From NCBI GenBank assembly GCA_964412895.1, contig CAYPQK010000010.1, positions 1-47,613 on the forward strand: DNA of 47,613 nucleotides, written 5' to 3'. Origin of the DNA: CALMRE01 sp964412895 (GTDB taxonomy: Bacteria > UBP6 > UBA1177 > JAKLFG01). The translations under genes and the position numbers were made by a program. The notes beneath the pieces were generated by a model. It was given only the letters and a program-made list of their open reading frames with translations, made no database searches and was not told where the DNA came from. Shown piece after piece: positions 27,384 to 35,650 of this stretch. Within the stretch, counting starts at the first letter, position 1, and each line of letters starts with the position of its first letter.

Positions 27384-28804
27384 TGGTGAACATCCTGATC
27401 GTCGACGACAGTCCAACCCAGCTTGAACAACTGCGGTTCCTTCTCGAGGAGTCGGGATCTTCGGTAATTTGCGCCACCAACGGGAAGGAGGGGTTGATCG
27501 CTGCCAAGATACACGAATTCAATCTGGTCATATCGGATATCGTGATGCCCGAGATGGACGGTTATGAACTCTGCAAGGCACTCCGCGCGGACCCGGAACT
27601 GCGGCTTCTACCGGTGATCCTGCTCACCTCGCTCACCGATCCGCGCGATGTGATCCGGGGACTCGAATCGGGGGCGAACAACTTCATCTGCAAACCCTAC
27701 GACGACCGCGCCCTTTTGGCGCGGGTCCAGAATGTACTCGCCAATCAGGAGATACGAAAGACCGCGACCAGCGAGATGGGGATCAACATCTTTTTCGCTG
27801 GCCAACAATTCTTCGTCACTGCCGACCGGTTGCAGATACTCGATCTGCTCTTGTCGACTTACGAGAACGCGGTGAACAACTATGGCGAACTGATCCGGGC
27901 CCGCGATGAGCTGCGGGTTGCCAACGAACGACTTGAGGCGCGGGTGGCAGAACGGACCGTTGCGTTGACCATCGAGATCGAGGAACATAGGCGGTCGGAA
28001 AAAGCGCGCGAGGAGCTCCTGCATCTGTTGAGGGAGAGTCACGAGGAGATGGAGAATCTGCTCTACGTCAATTCGCATGACCTACGGACCCCGCTGGTGA
28101 ATATCCAAGGTTTCAGCGACCGGCTGGGAAAATATCTTAAAGAGATAGAAGATCTTTTTTCTCAAGAATTGTCTACCGAAGAGCTTTGCGCAAAGGCCTC
28201 GCCGATCATCCTGCAGGATGTTCCCAAGGCGCTGCATCACATCAATGCCAGCGTGCAAAAAATGAATCTGCTCATCAACGGGATACTGAAAGTTTCGCGC
28301 TATGCCCGGAACCCGTATGCACCTGAAATGCTTGATCTTGACACATTGTTACCAGAGATATTCTCCGCTCTCAAACATCAAGCGACGCAGGCGCGGGCCG
28401 AAGTGACGATCGCACCCCTCCCGGCGTGTTGGGGCGATCCCCTCGATATCAGCCAAATATTCTCGAATCTTATTGATAATGCGCTGAAATACCGCGATCC
28501 CGACCGTTCTTTGCATATAGCCATCTCTGGAACGGTGGTCGACGGTGCGGCGGTCTACTGTGTCGAGGATACCGGCATCGATATCAAGCAGGAGCATCGG
28601 GAACAGATATGGGGTCTTTTTAACCGGCTCGATCCGTACAGCGCGGTGCCGGGCGAGGGACTCGGTCTTGTGCTGGTGCGCCGTATCGTTCTGCGGAATT
28701 TCGGCAAGGTATGGTGCGAGAGCGAACCGGGCGTCGGAAGCCGTTTCTTCGTGACCTTGCCGCGTGAAAGAATCGAAACGGATCCAACCCTCGTTAATCC
28801 TTGA
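27383..28804 (+). CDS. Histidine kinase with N-terminal receiver domain
   Basis: The 473-residue product starts with a receiver (Asp52) and linker that closely match the preceding kinase (MVNILIVDDSPTQLEQLRFL and VTADRLQILDLLLSTYE), so the two are paralogs. It then has a HisKA domain with His232 (VNSHDLRTPLVNIQGF) and an ATPase domain with the N box IFSNLIDNALKYRD. The G1 box reads DTGIDI, not DTGIGI, and may weaken ATP binding. G2 (GEGLGLVLVRR) is present. Stop and start share one base with the previous gene (TAATG), so translation is coupled. Confidence 0.9.
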   Translation: MVNILIVDDSPTQLEQLRFLLEESGSSVICATNGKEGLIAAKIHEFNLVISDIVMPEMDGYELCKALRADPELRLLPVILLTSLTDPRDVIRGLESGANNFICKPYDDRALLARVQNVLANQEIRKTATSEMGINIFFAGQQFFVTADRLQILDLLLSTYENAVNNYGELIRARDELRVANERLEARVAERTVALTIEIEEHRRSEKAREELLHLLRESHEEMENLLYVNSHDLRTPLVNIQGFSDRLGKYLKEIEDLFSQELSTEELCAKASPIILQDVPKALHHINASVQKMNLLINGILKVSRYARNPYAPEMLDLDTLLPEIFSALKHQATQARAEVTIAPLPACWGDPLDISQIFSNLIDNALKYRDPDRSLHIAISGTVVDGAAVYCVEDTGIDIKQEHREQIWGLFNRLDPYSAVPGEGLGLVLVRRIVLRNFGKVWCESEPGVGSRFFVTLPRERIETDPTLVNP

Positions 28805-28829
28805 CAAAGTATTTTGGCCCCTATATCGT
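28801..28829 (+). promoter_or_regulatory. Predicted promoter of the branched-chain aminotransferase gene
   Basis: A perfect TTGACA -35 box at 28801-28806 overlaps the stop codon of the preceding kinase. A 17-base spacer leads to TATCGT (28824-28829). TATATC at 28822 with a 15-base spacer is the alternative. The leader would be about 35 bases and contains CAGGAGG before the start codon. Confidence 0.6.
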
Positions 28830-28868
28830 TCCGGTGAGGGCTGTTCATAATTCTTTCAGGAGGCATCC

Positions 28869-29903
28869 ATGAGCGAGATACAAAAGGTCGATCTCAACTG
28901 GTCGAAACTGAGCTTCACCTACATCAGGACCGATAAACGCTTCATCGCGCACTGGAAGAACGGCTACTGGGAGAAGGGGACGCTCACCGAGGACAATAAA
29001 CTGCACATCGACGAAGGTGCCTGCGCCCTCCACTACGGTCAGCAGTGCTTCGAAGGGCTCAAGGCCTTCACGACCAAAGACGGCCGCGTGGTGCTGTTCC
29101 GTCCGCTCGAGAACGCCAAACGGATGCAGCGTTCCGCCAATGCGCTCCTTATGGTCGCGGTCCCCGACGATATGTTCCTCGAGGCGTGCGAGCAGGTGGT
29201 CCGCGCCAATCTCAAATGGATACCGCCCTACGGCCACGGCGCGTCGTTCTACCTGCGCCCGTTCCTCATCGGCGTCGGCGAGAACCTCGGCGTCCGCCCC
29301 GCCCCTGAATATCTCTTCTCGGTCTTCGGCTCTCCGGTCGGTCCCTATTTCAAAGGCGGGCTCCAGCCGGTGAAGTTCAGCGTCTCCGAATACGACCGCG
29401 CGGCCCCCAACGGCACCGGCTCGGTGAAGGTGGGCGGCAACTACGCCGCGAGCCTCCACGCCCACGATATCGCTGTCAAGGCTGGCTATGCCGACTGCAT
29501 CTACCTCGACCCGTCGACCCATAAAAATATCGAAGAGGTCGGCGCGGCCAATTTTTTCGGCATCACCAAGGACAATGTCTTCGTCACCCCGAAGTCGAAC
29601 TCGATACTGCCCTCCATCACCAAGTATTCGCTCATGTACATCGCCGAGCATTACCTCAAGATGAAGGTCGAGGAACGCGATGTCCCGGTCGATAAGATCG
29701 ACCAGTTCGTCGAGGCGGGCGCCTGCGGCACCGCGGCGGTCATCACTCCCATCGGCGGCATCTTCCACAACGGGAAACTCCACACCTTCTACGGCGACGG
29801 GAAGGAGGTGGGTCCGGTGTCGCGCAAACTCTACGACACCCTCACGGGGATGCAGACCGGCGTGGTCGAAGCGCCGAAAGGGTGGATCCACGAGGTCAAG
29901 TAG
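28869..29903 (+). CDS. ilvE: Branched-chain amino acid aminotransferase
   Basis: This PLP enzyme interconverts Leu, Ile and Val with their 2-oxo acids using glutamate/2-oxoglutarate. The 344-residue product resembles the longer BCAT form: LHYGQQCFEGLKAFTTKDG, LFRPLENAKRMQRSA, the PLP lysine Lys187 in GSVKVGGNYAASLHAH, and ACGTAAVITPIGGI. The start follows CAGGAGGCATCC. It stands alone behind its own promoter and has no evident link to the chemosensory genes. Confidence 0.95.
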   Translation: MSEIQKVDLNWSKLSFTYIRTDKRFIAHWKNGYWEKGTLTEDNKLHIDEGACALHYGQQCFEGLKAFTTKDGRVVLFRPLENAKRMQRSANALLMVAVPDDMFLEACEQVVRANLKWIPPYGHGASFYLRPFLIGVGENLGVRPAPEYLFSVFGSPVGPYFKGGLQPVKFSVSEYDRAAPNGTGSVKVGGNYAASLHAHDIAVKAGYADCIYLDPSTHKNIEEVGAANFFGITKDNVFVTPKSNSILPSITKYSLMYIAEHYLKMKVEERDVPVDKIDQFVEAGACGTAAVITPIGGIFHNGKLHTFYGDGKEVGPVSRKLYDTLTGMQTGVVEAPKGWIHEVK

Positions 29904-29930
29904 ATCCTTTTCTCCCATCAGACATTCCGC

Positions 29931-29958
29931 TTGACAATATAAGTAAATACGGTACCAT
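29931..29958 (+). promoter_or_regulatory. Predicted promoter of the TSP3 lipoprotein gene
   Basis: A perfect TTGACA (29931-29936) and TACCAT (29953-29958) are 16 bases apart in an AT-rich gap. Transcription would begin near 29965. This argues that the GTG at 29965 is not the start codon and that the GTG at 29992 is. Confidence 0.65.
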
Positions 29959-29991
29959 ATCTGCGTGGCAAATGGAAAAGGGGAGGGTCCG

Positions 29992-30981
29992 GTGAGGGGA
30001 ACGGCAATCTATTTCATGCTGCTTCTTCTGCCGCTATTCTTCGCGTGCAAAGAGAAGCACAACGCTGCTACCGATAATGCATTGGTTACCGCTGACGAGT
30101 CTGAACCGGTTACCGACACGGTGCTGGAAGACGACCCGCCGTTTTATACTGACGATGCCGAACTTCTTTCCGACATATTATTCGATGACGATATTTTGAG
30201 CTCCGACGAAGATATGCCCGACGAAGAGATACTGATCGATGATGAGGTGACCGACACCGATGATTGTCTCTATTGCGCCGACGCCGATGAGGACGGCATT
30301 CCTGACGAGGTGGAATGTCCCTCACAGCCTTGCGTCGATAGCGACAAAGATGGAACGCCCGACTATCTCGATACCGATTCGGACGGCGATGGCCTTTCCG
30401 ATGCGCAGGAAAAGACATATGGCACCGATCCGACCCGCGTGGATACCGACGAGGATGGGATAGACGATAAAAGCGAAATCGTCATAGGATGCGATCCGCT
30501 CACCCCCGATGCCTGTGCGGAGGATGTGGTTTATGCGGTTGTCATATATGAGGAGGCCGACAGAACTAAGACCTTTGAGATAGAGACACCCGATCCTACC
30601 GCAGCAGGAACAGAGATATGGAACGAGGTCACTTTTGAGGTAACCGCCGAAGAGAATGAATACGGTATCAATGCACTGGAGTTTATCAAGAGTAGTGTAG
30701 CATCATACGCGTTACCGGCGGAAGGTGTCCAAAGCATGGACGGCACCTCTTTTTATTTGGTTGTCCCGGAAACGGTCCTTGCCTATGAACTGGTGTTTCA
30801 GAATCACATCTTTGAGCCGACTCCTTGCGAGCCTGAGCTTTTCAAATTGAATATCAATCTCTTTGGTGATGGAGTTCCCATTCGTACAAAAGTATTGCTG
30901 ATCATCGTTCAGGCGAATTGCCCCGGTTCCCAAGAGCCCACCTCACTTTTCGCTGAACAGTTCGACCTGAAAGACCGATAA
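29992..30981 (+). CDS. Lipoprotein with thrombospondin type 3 calcium-binding repeats
   Basis: The 329-residue product begins with a lipoprotein signal (hydrophobic YFMLLLLPLFFA then Cys19). A highly acidic low-complexity stretch follows (about residues 25-95). Then come Asp-rich repeats of the DADEDGIPDEVE, DSDKDGTPDYLD, DSDGDGLSDAQE and DTDEDGIDD type, typical of thrombospondin type 3 calcium sites. The C-terminal 140 residues are not recognised. GGGGAGGG at 29980-29987 supports GTG 29992 as the start. Its last 39 bases overlap the end of the Memo-like gene on the other strand. A surface or outer-membrane role is inferred. Confidence 0.8.
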   Translation: MRGTAIYFMLLLLPLFFACKEKHNAATDNALVTADESEPVTDTVLEDDPPFYTDDAELLSDILFDDDILSSDEDMPDEEILIDDEVTDTDDCLYCADADEDGIPDEVECPSQPCVDSDKDGTPDYLDTDSDGDGLSDAQEKTYGTDPTRVDTDEDGIDDKSEIVIGCDPLTPDACAEDVVYAVVIYEEADRTKTFEIETPDPTAAGTEIWNEVTFEVTAEENEYGINALEFIKSSVASYALPAEGVQSMDGTSFYLVVPETVLAYELVFQNHIFEPTPCEPELFKLNINLFGDGVPIRTKVLLIIVQANCPGSQEPTSLFAEQFDLKDR

Positions 30982-32415
30982 TTCCGTAGACTTATCTTTG
31001 TAGCAATTCTCCGGCAGACCCGCCTTCTGGGAACAAAGTTCGCCGAGGAAAGTGTCGATGTCCCAGCCGGTCTCGGTGGCCACCTGCGGCAGGAAGACGC
31101 CGCCCCGTCCGCCGCTGCGGACGATGACGCCGTCGCGTTTGAGCACTATCTTTTTGTAGCTGTCGATCTTCTGCGGCGGGGTGAGTATCGATATCTCGAT
31201 GTCGATCTCCTTCATCTCCTCCTTCTTCACCGGCGAGAAGCGCGGATCGTGGAAGGCGGCCGAGTTGGCCATGTCGGCGACCGCCTTGTAGAGCGGGCCG
31301 CGCGCCTCGAGCTGTCCGATACAGCCGCGCAGATCGCCGTGCTTTTTGAGTGTCACGAAGACGGCGCGGTCGGCGGTCAGTATCCCGGCGTCGGGTTTGT
31401 CGGGCTTCAATTCCTCACCGTATTTCAGGTAATGCTCGATACTGTCGCGCGCCAGTTTCAGCAGGTATTTCCGTTCGGCCGCATCGGTCGCGCCGTCGGT
31501 CAGCTCCTCTTTGAGCGGCGTCCCTTTCTTTTTCTCGAAAATGATCGCGCCGTAGCCGACCACCCCGCCGGGACGCGATTCCTGCACGATATCGCCCGAA
31601 TTTTCGCTCTTGACGAGCGTGCCGCCGGTAACGCCGTAGTGCTCAAGCACTCGGGCGGCGATGTGGAATGCGAAGAAGCCGCACGCTTCGGAGGTGCCGT
31701 TGAATATCTTCGAACGCAACGCCTCCCACTTGCCGGTGCTCATGAGCTTGAGTGTCTCGCCGTCCATTTTCCGGGCGGTGTCGTAGTCGTGGAAGTGCGA
31801 CAGATCGGTGCTGACGACGATGAGTATCTTCTTTTTGGTCGCGTCGAGTACCTTTACCAGCTCCTTGGCGAACGCGTCGAGCGTCGCTATATCGTTGGTC
31901 GCGGTGAGCACCGGAACTATTGAGAACGATTGCAGCTTCTCCTGAAGAAAGGGAAGTTGTGCTTCGATGCTGTGCTCCGGTTTATGTATCTCGGCCGACT
32001 GGACGAACCGCTTGTCGGCCTTGCCGAGGCGGTTGACGATGTCGCGGTCGACCGGCACCGTGCCGAACGGCGTCTCGAAGTAGTCGGCGGGCGACAGCGC
32101 CATCACGCCGTTCTGGAACGAGTGACTGGTGCCGATGATGATGACGGTGTCAAACTGCCGCGGGGTGAGCCCGGCGTAAGCGTGGGCCGCGACACGGCCC
32201 GAATAGGTGAACCCGGCGTGCGGCGAAACGATGACGAATGGGTCGAGCGACCGCGACGCGACATCATTCGGGACCGCGGCAAAATGCCCCTTCACCTCGG
32301 CCGCGAGAGCCTTCGGATCGGCCTGATACCACTGTCCGGCGCGGGCCGGAGCGCGGGTCTCGGCCATGAGGAGCAGTGTTGCGAAGATAAGTGCGGAGGC
32401 AAGAGCGAACCGCAT
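30943..32415 (-). CDS. Exported Memo-AMMECR1 fusion (AmmeMemoRadiSam system B and A domains)
   Basis: The 490-residue product starts with a hydrophobic signal-like segment (MRFALASALIFATLLLMAE). The Memo domain starts at about residue 21 (RAPARAGQWYQADP) and keeps the metal-site residues His66 (SPHAGFTYSG), His98 (IIGTSHSF) and Cys245 (EACGFFAF). An AMMECR1 domain follows (about 310-490, with LRGCIGQLEARGPLYKAV and FHDPRFSPV). Memo relates to the LigB-type dioxygenase fold; the biochemical role in bacteria is unsettled. The start follows GGGAGGG. It is the last gene after pal, 34 bases away. The radical SAM partner is not in this window. Confidence 0.88.
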   Translation of the reverse strand: MRFALASALIFATLLLMAETRAPARAGQWYQADPKALAAEVKGHFAAVPNDVASRSLDPFVIVSPHAGFTYSGRVAAHAYAGLTPRQFDTVIIIGTSHSFQNGVMALSPADYFETPFGTVPVDRDIVNRLGKADKRFVQSAEIHKPEHSIEAQLPFLQEKLQSFSIVPVLTATNDIATLDAFAKELVKVLDATKKKILIVVSTDLSHFHDYDTARKMDGETLKLMSTGKWEALRSKIFNGTSEACGFFAFHIAARVLEHYGVTGGTLVKSENSGDIVQESRPGGVVGYGAIIFEKKKGTPLKEELTDGATDAAERKYLLKLARDSIEHYLKYGEELKPDKPDAGILTADRAVFVTLKKHGDLRGCIGQLEARGPLYKAVADMANSAAFHDPRFSPVKKEEMKEIDIEISILTPPQKIDSYKKIVLKRDGVIVRSGGRGGVFLPQVATETGWDIDTFLGELCSQKAGLPENCYKDKSTELSVFQVELFSEK

Positions 32416-32449
32416 GGGAACCCTCCCGCAGTGAAGTTACGCGACGACC

Positions 32450-33172
32450 CTAGTTGGTCTTGACGAACTCGGCGCGCCGGTTCTGGAACCACGCCTCTTC
32501 GGTGCTGCCGGTCGCGATGGGCCGCTCCTCGCCGTAGGAAATGATGCGGATTCGCTTGAGGTCGATGCCGAGCTTACCCAGCTCGTCGCGCACCTCCTGC
32601 GCCCGCCGCTCGCCCAGCGACATATTGAAATCGATACTGCCCCGTTCGTCGGCGTGACCTTCGATGCGGATGGCCGCCTCGGGGAAGTTCACCAGCCATT
32701 CGGCCATGATCTTGAGCATCGGGATATCGTCGGCGCGGACGGCGTATTCGTTGTACTCGAAGTGTATCACCGGGAACTTCATGTTCGGATCCTTGGCCGA
32801 AAGCGTCTCCTCCTCGAAGCCGTCGTTCTGGGCGGCGGCCGTCTTCTGTGCCCCGGCCTCTTTTTTGGCCTTCGGATCGCACAGGTCGGGATGACTCTTG
32901 ACGAAGGCGCCGATCTCGTCGGCCTTCTTTTTGGCCGCCATGAAGAGCTCTTCGGCTTTGTCGTAATTCTTCTTGTTGACCTCTTCGCGGGCCTTGTTCA
33001 GGAGTTCCTCAGCGGCGAGGAAATTCTCGCGGTCGCAGTCCTTGCCCGACATCGCGTCCTTGAAGGCCTTTTCGGCCATCTGACGCGCCTCTTCGGGCGA
33101 CTTCATCCTGCAGCCGGAGAAGGCGATCGTCACGGCGAGGAGGGCGATGATGATGGCGGTAAAGCGTTTCAT
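32450..33172 (-). CDS. pal: Peptidoglycan-associated lipoprotein Pal
   Basis: Pal anchors the outer membrane to peptidoglycan and works with TolB. The 240-residue product has a lipoprotein signal ending at Cys21 (IAFSGC), a charged helical region (about 25-125) and a C-terminal OmpA-like domain with IRIEGHADERGSIDFNMSLG and ERRAQEVRDELGKLGID. It is longer than typical Pal because of the helical middle part, which may hold TPR-like hairpins. ATG 33172 follows GGGAGG. The longer frame from 33214 lacks a signal at its end. It is 11 bases after tolB. Confidence 0.93.
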   Translation of the reverse strand: MKRFTAIIIALLAVTIAFSGCRMKSPEEARQMAEKAFKDAMSGKDCDRENFLAAEELLNKAREEVNKKNYDKAEELFMAAKKKADEIGAFVKSHPDLCDPKAKKEAGAQKTAAAQNDGFEEETLSAKDPNMKFPVIHFEYNEYAVRADDIPMLKIMAEWLVNFPEAAIRIEGHADERGSIDFNMSLGERRAQEVRDELGKLGIDLKRIRIISYGEERPIATGSTEEAWFQNRRAEFVKTN

Positions 33173-33183
33173 GACCACCTCCC

Positions 33184-34497
33184 TTACTGTGTGACCGGGA
33201 CTTCGGGCGACCACGACGGCGTGATAGCCTCTCCCGGACCGGTGTAGATCTGAACCTGCTTATCGCCTTTGACATTTGACAGCCAGATGCCGTTCTTCCC
33301 TGTCCGGTCGGACGAGAAGACGATCAGCCGTCCCTCGGGCGAGAACGAGGGATTCTCATTCTTCCCCTGTTTCTGCGTGAGCCGCGATATGACCCGCGAC
33401 GCGACATCGAACAGGAAGATGTCGAACATGTAGAATTCGTCGCGACCGGTGAAGGCGATATACTTCCCGTCGGGGCTGTAGTCGGGGTCCTGATTGTATT
33501 TTCCCTGATCGGTCAGCCGCTCGACGCGGGCCGGATCGTTGAGGAATAGGCGGTAGATATGCGGGTTGCCCGAACGGTTGGAGACGAAGGCGATCTCCTT
33601 GCCGTTGGCGCTGAAACTGGGGGCGGTGTCGATGGCGAGATTGCTCGTCAGCCGCGTGAGCGCCTTTGATTCAAGGTTCATGAGATAAAGTTCGGCGTTG
33701 CCGTCCTTGGATAAGCGCAGGGCGATGCTTTTGCCGTCGGGGGCGGGGGAGGCCGAGGTGTTGAGCCCCGGATGGTCCGATATGAGCGCCGACTTCTGCG
33801 TCTTGATATCCAGCGCATAGAGGTAGGGTTCGCCGCTGGTATAGGCGGTGTAGTAGATCTTCGTGCCGTCGGACGACCAGCTCGGAAGCGTCAGTATCTT
33901 GTCGCTGGTCAACACCGCCGTTGCGTCAGCGCCGTCGAAATCGGCGACCATGAGCTTATAATTCCGGCCGCTCTTTTCGACGAAGGTGATGCGGCTGGAG
34001 AGGAATTTCAGCCGTTCCCCGGCCAACAGCTGCACCAGATCGCGCGCGAAGCTGTGGACCGCCTTGCGGATCGCCTTGCCCGAGGCCTTGTACTTCTTGT
34101 GGAGCAGTTTCTTGCCGCCCGCCACATCGAAGGCCTGCACCTCGAGTTCGACCGGTTCGACGCCGGTCAGCGTCGCCTTGATAAGCCCCTTGGCGCCCAC
34201 CGTCATCCAATTCTTGAAGTTCACCTTGTCGGCCGCCACTTCGGGTCCTTCGACGAACGATCGCTCGTCGAGCACCGAAAAATAGCCGGTGAGCGCAAGG
34301 TCGCGGCGCAGCGTCTCGGTCAGATTCTTGGCCAGCTCACCTTTCGGGTCGCCCCCCTGCGTGAACGCGGGCACCGCGATGGCGTACTCGACCAGTGCGC
34401 CGTCGCGGACCTCGCCCTTGAGTTGGGCGTAAGCCTCGCCGCCCCAGAGGGCGATCGCGCACAGAAAGATCAGAGAGCGCCTGACGTAAATCCCCAT
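33184..34497 (-). CDS. tolB: Tol-Pal system protein TolB
   Basis: TolB is a periplasmic beta-propeller that shuttles between Pal and TolA. The 437-residue product has a signal peptide with likely cleavage after AYA (GGEAYA-QLKGE). An N-terminal domain (ETLRRDLALTGYFSVLDERS) precedes a six-bladed WD40-like propeller with repeats such as DTAPSFSANGKEIAFVSNRS and NPSFSPEGRLIVFSSDRTGK. The start at 34497 lies 28 bases inside tolA, behind GGAGGG. Length is normal. Confidence 0.95.
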   Translation of the reverse strand: MGIYVRRSLIFLCAIALWGGEAYAQLKGEVRDGALVEYAIAVPAFTQGGDPKGELAKNLTETLRRDLALTGYFSVLDERSFVEGPEVAADKVNFKNWMTVGAKGLIKATLTGVEPVELEVQAFDVAGGKKLLHKKYKASGKAIRKAVHSFARDLVQLLAGERLKFLSSRITFVEKSGRNYKLMVADFDGADATAVLTSDKILTLPSWSSDGTKIYYTAYTSGEPYLYALDIKTQKSALISDHPGLNTSASPAPDGKSIALRLSKDGNAELYLMNLESKALTRLTSNLAIDTAPSFSANGKEIAFVSNRSGNPHIYRLFLNDPARVERLTDQGKYNQDPDYSPDGKYIAFTGRDEFYMFDIFLFDVASRVISRLTQKQGKNENPSFSPEGRLIVFSSDRTGKNGIWLSNVKGDKQVQIYTGPGEAITPSWSPEVPVTQ

Positions 34498-35231
34498 TGG
34501 AGTCCCTCCGTCAGTACATATTTCTTCAGTTTCTTATCCTCCGGCAGCGGCAGACGGGCGGTCACTTTCACCGCTTCGAGCACCGAGCTGTCGTAATTCC
34601 TGTTGTCGGACGGCGTGACGACCTGTATGTCGTAGATCTCCCCAGCGGGGGTGATGCGGAAATAGATCTCGGCCTTGAGCGCCGCGAGCATATCGTTGGT
34701 GATTATCGAGGGTATCTTCCAGTTCTTCTTGATGAGCGCCGATATCTGCCGGATGTAGAGATCGCCCTTCAGCGCGAGCGCCGGATCGGTCACATCGCCG
34801 TCTTTGTCGCCGTCCTGCGTCCCCTCTTTGGTCTCCTCGGCGCGGGCGTCCTTTTTGATATCCTCAAGCGCCGAACCGAGCAGCGAATCGAGATTGGTCG
34901 CCTTTTTCGGCTCCTCTTTCTTCTGGTCGGGCTCTTTCTTCTTATCGGCTTCCTTGGTTATCGTGTTGGCCTTGCCGGTCTTGGCGGCGACCGCCTCTTT
35001 CTTCACGATGCGCGGCAGGAGTTTCTTTTCGCGCGGCTTCTCGCCGAACTTCACTAGCCGCGCCTCGACTGCCTCGAACTGTATCTTGGGGGCGAGGTTG
35101 AGGTAGGAACCGACAACGACGATCGATACGGCGATAAGGATATGGAGCACGGCCGACGCGGTGATGAAGCGTTTGAGCGCCCGTTTCTCCGTCTCGAAGA
35201 CCTGCGCCGCGAAGATGTAGGACGAGCGCAT
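34470..35231 (-). CDS. tolA: TolA/TonB-family energy transducer
   Basis: The 253-residue product has one N-terminal membrane helix (about residues 22-44), a Lys/Glu-rich spacer (about 60-140), and a C-terminal TonB-like domain (IRQISALIKKNWKIPSIITN, IYFRITPAGEIYDIQVVTPS). It would carry proton-motive energy from TolQR to TolB-Pal. Its position in the operon makes TolA the likely role, although the C-terminal domain looks TonB-like. The ATG at 35231 shares a base with the tolR stop (TGATG). A GTG one codon earlier is possible. Confidence 0.88.
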   Translation of the reverse strand: MRSSYIFAAQVFETEKRALKRFITASAVLHILIAVSIVVVGSYLNLAPKIQFEAVEARLVKFGEKPREKKLLPRIVKKEAVAAKTGKANTITKEADKKKEPDQKKEEPKKATNLDSLLGSALEDIKKDARAEETKEGTQDGDKDGDVTDPALALKGDLYIRQISALIKKNWKIPSIITNDMLAALKAEIYFRITPAGEIYDIQVVTPSDNRNYDSSVLEAVKVTARLPLPEDKKLKKYVLTEGLQWGFTSGAL

Positions 35232-35650
35232 CACTCCTCCTCGAGCGGATCGGTGACGAGGTATATCTTCGGGATGCCCGCCTTCTTGACGATCGCCATC
35301 ACGCGGACCACAAAGCCGTAGGGGAGCCGCTGGGAGGCGTAAAGGAACAGTTCGCGCTCCTCCTGCAGTTTCGCGTTGGTTTTGAGTTTTTCCTCGAGCT
35401 GTTTGATCGGTATCTCGGCCTTTTCGATGAATATCTTCTCGTTCTTGAAGACGCGGAGAATGAACTTGTCCTTCGGGTTCTCGATCGGTATCGTCTCGGT
35501 CTGCGGCAGGTCGAGGTCGACCCCCTGTTCGATCATCGGCGCCGCCACCATGAAGATGATGAGGAGCACCAGCATCACATCGACCATCGGCGTGATATTG
35601 ATCTCGGCGATCGCTCTGCGCCGCTTCCCGCCGATCGAGCCCATACCCAT
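35231..35650 (-). CDS. tolR: TolR/ExbD-family proton channel subunit
   Basis: The 139-residue product has a short cytoplasmic start and one membrane helix carrying the essential acidic residue Asp24 (INITPMVDVMLVLLIIFMVA). A periplasmic domain follows. With TolQ it forms the inner-membrane motor driven by proton flow. The start at 35650 shares one base with the tolQ stop, and its own stop shares one base with the tolA start. Translation of the set is therefore tightly coupled. Confidence 0.93.
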   Translation of the reverse strand: MGMGSIGGKRRRAIAEINITPMVDVMLVLLIIFMVAAPMIEQGVDLDLPQTETIPIENPKDKFILRVFKNEKIFIEKAEIPIKQLEEKLKTNAKLQEERELFLYASQRLPYGFVVRVMAIVKKAGIPKIYLVTDPLEEE

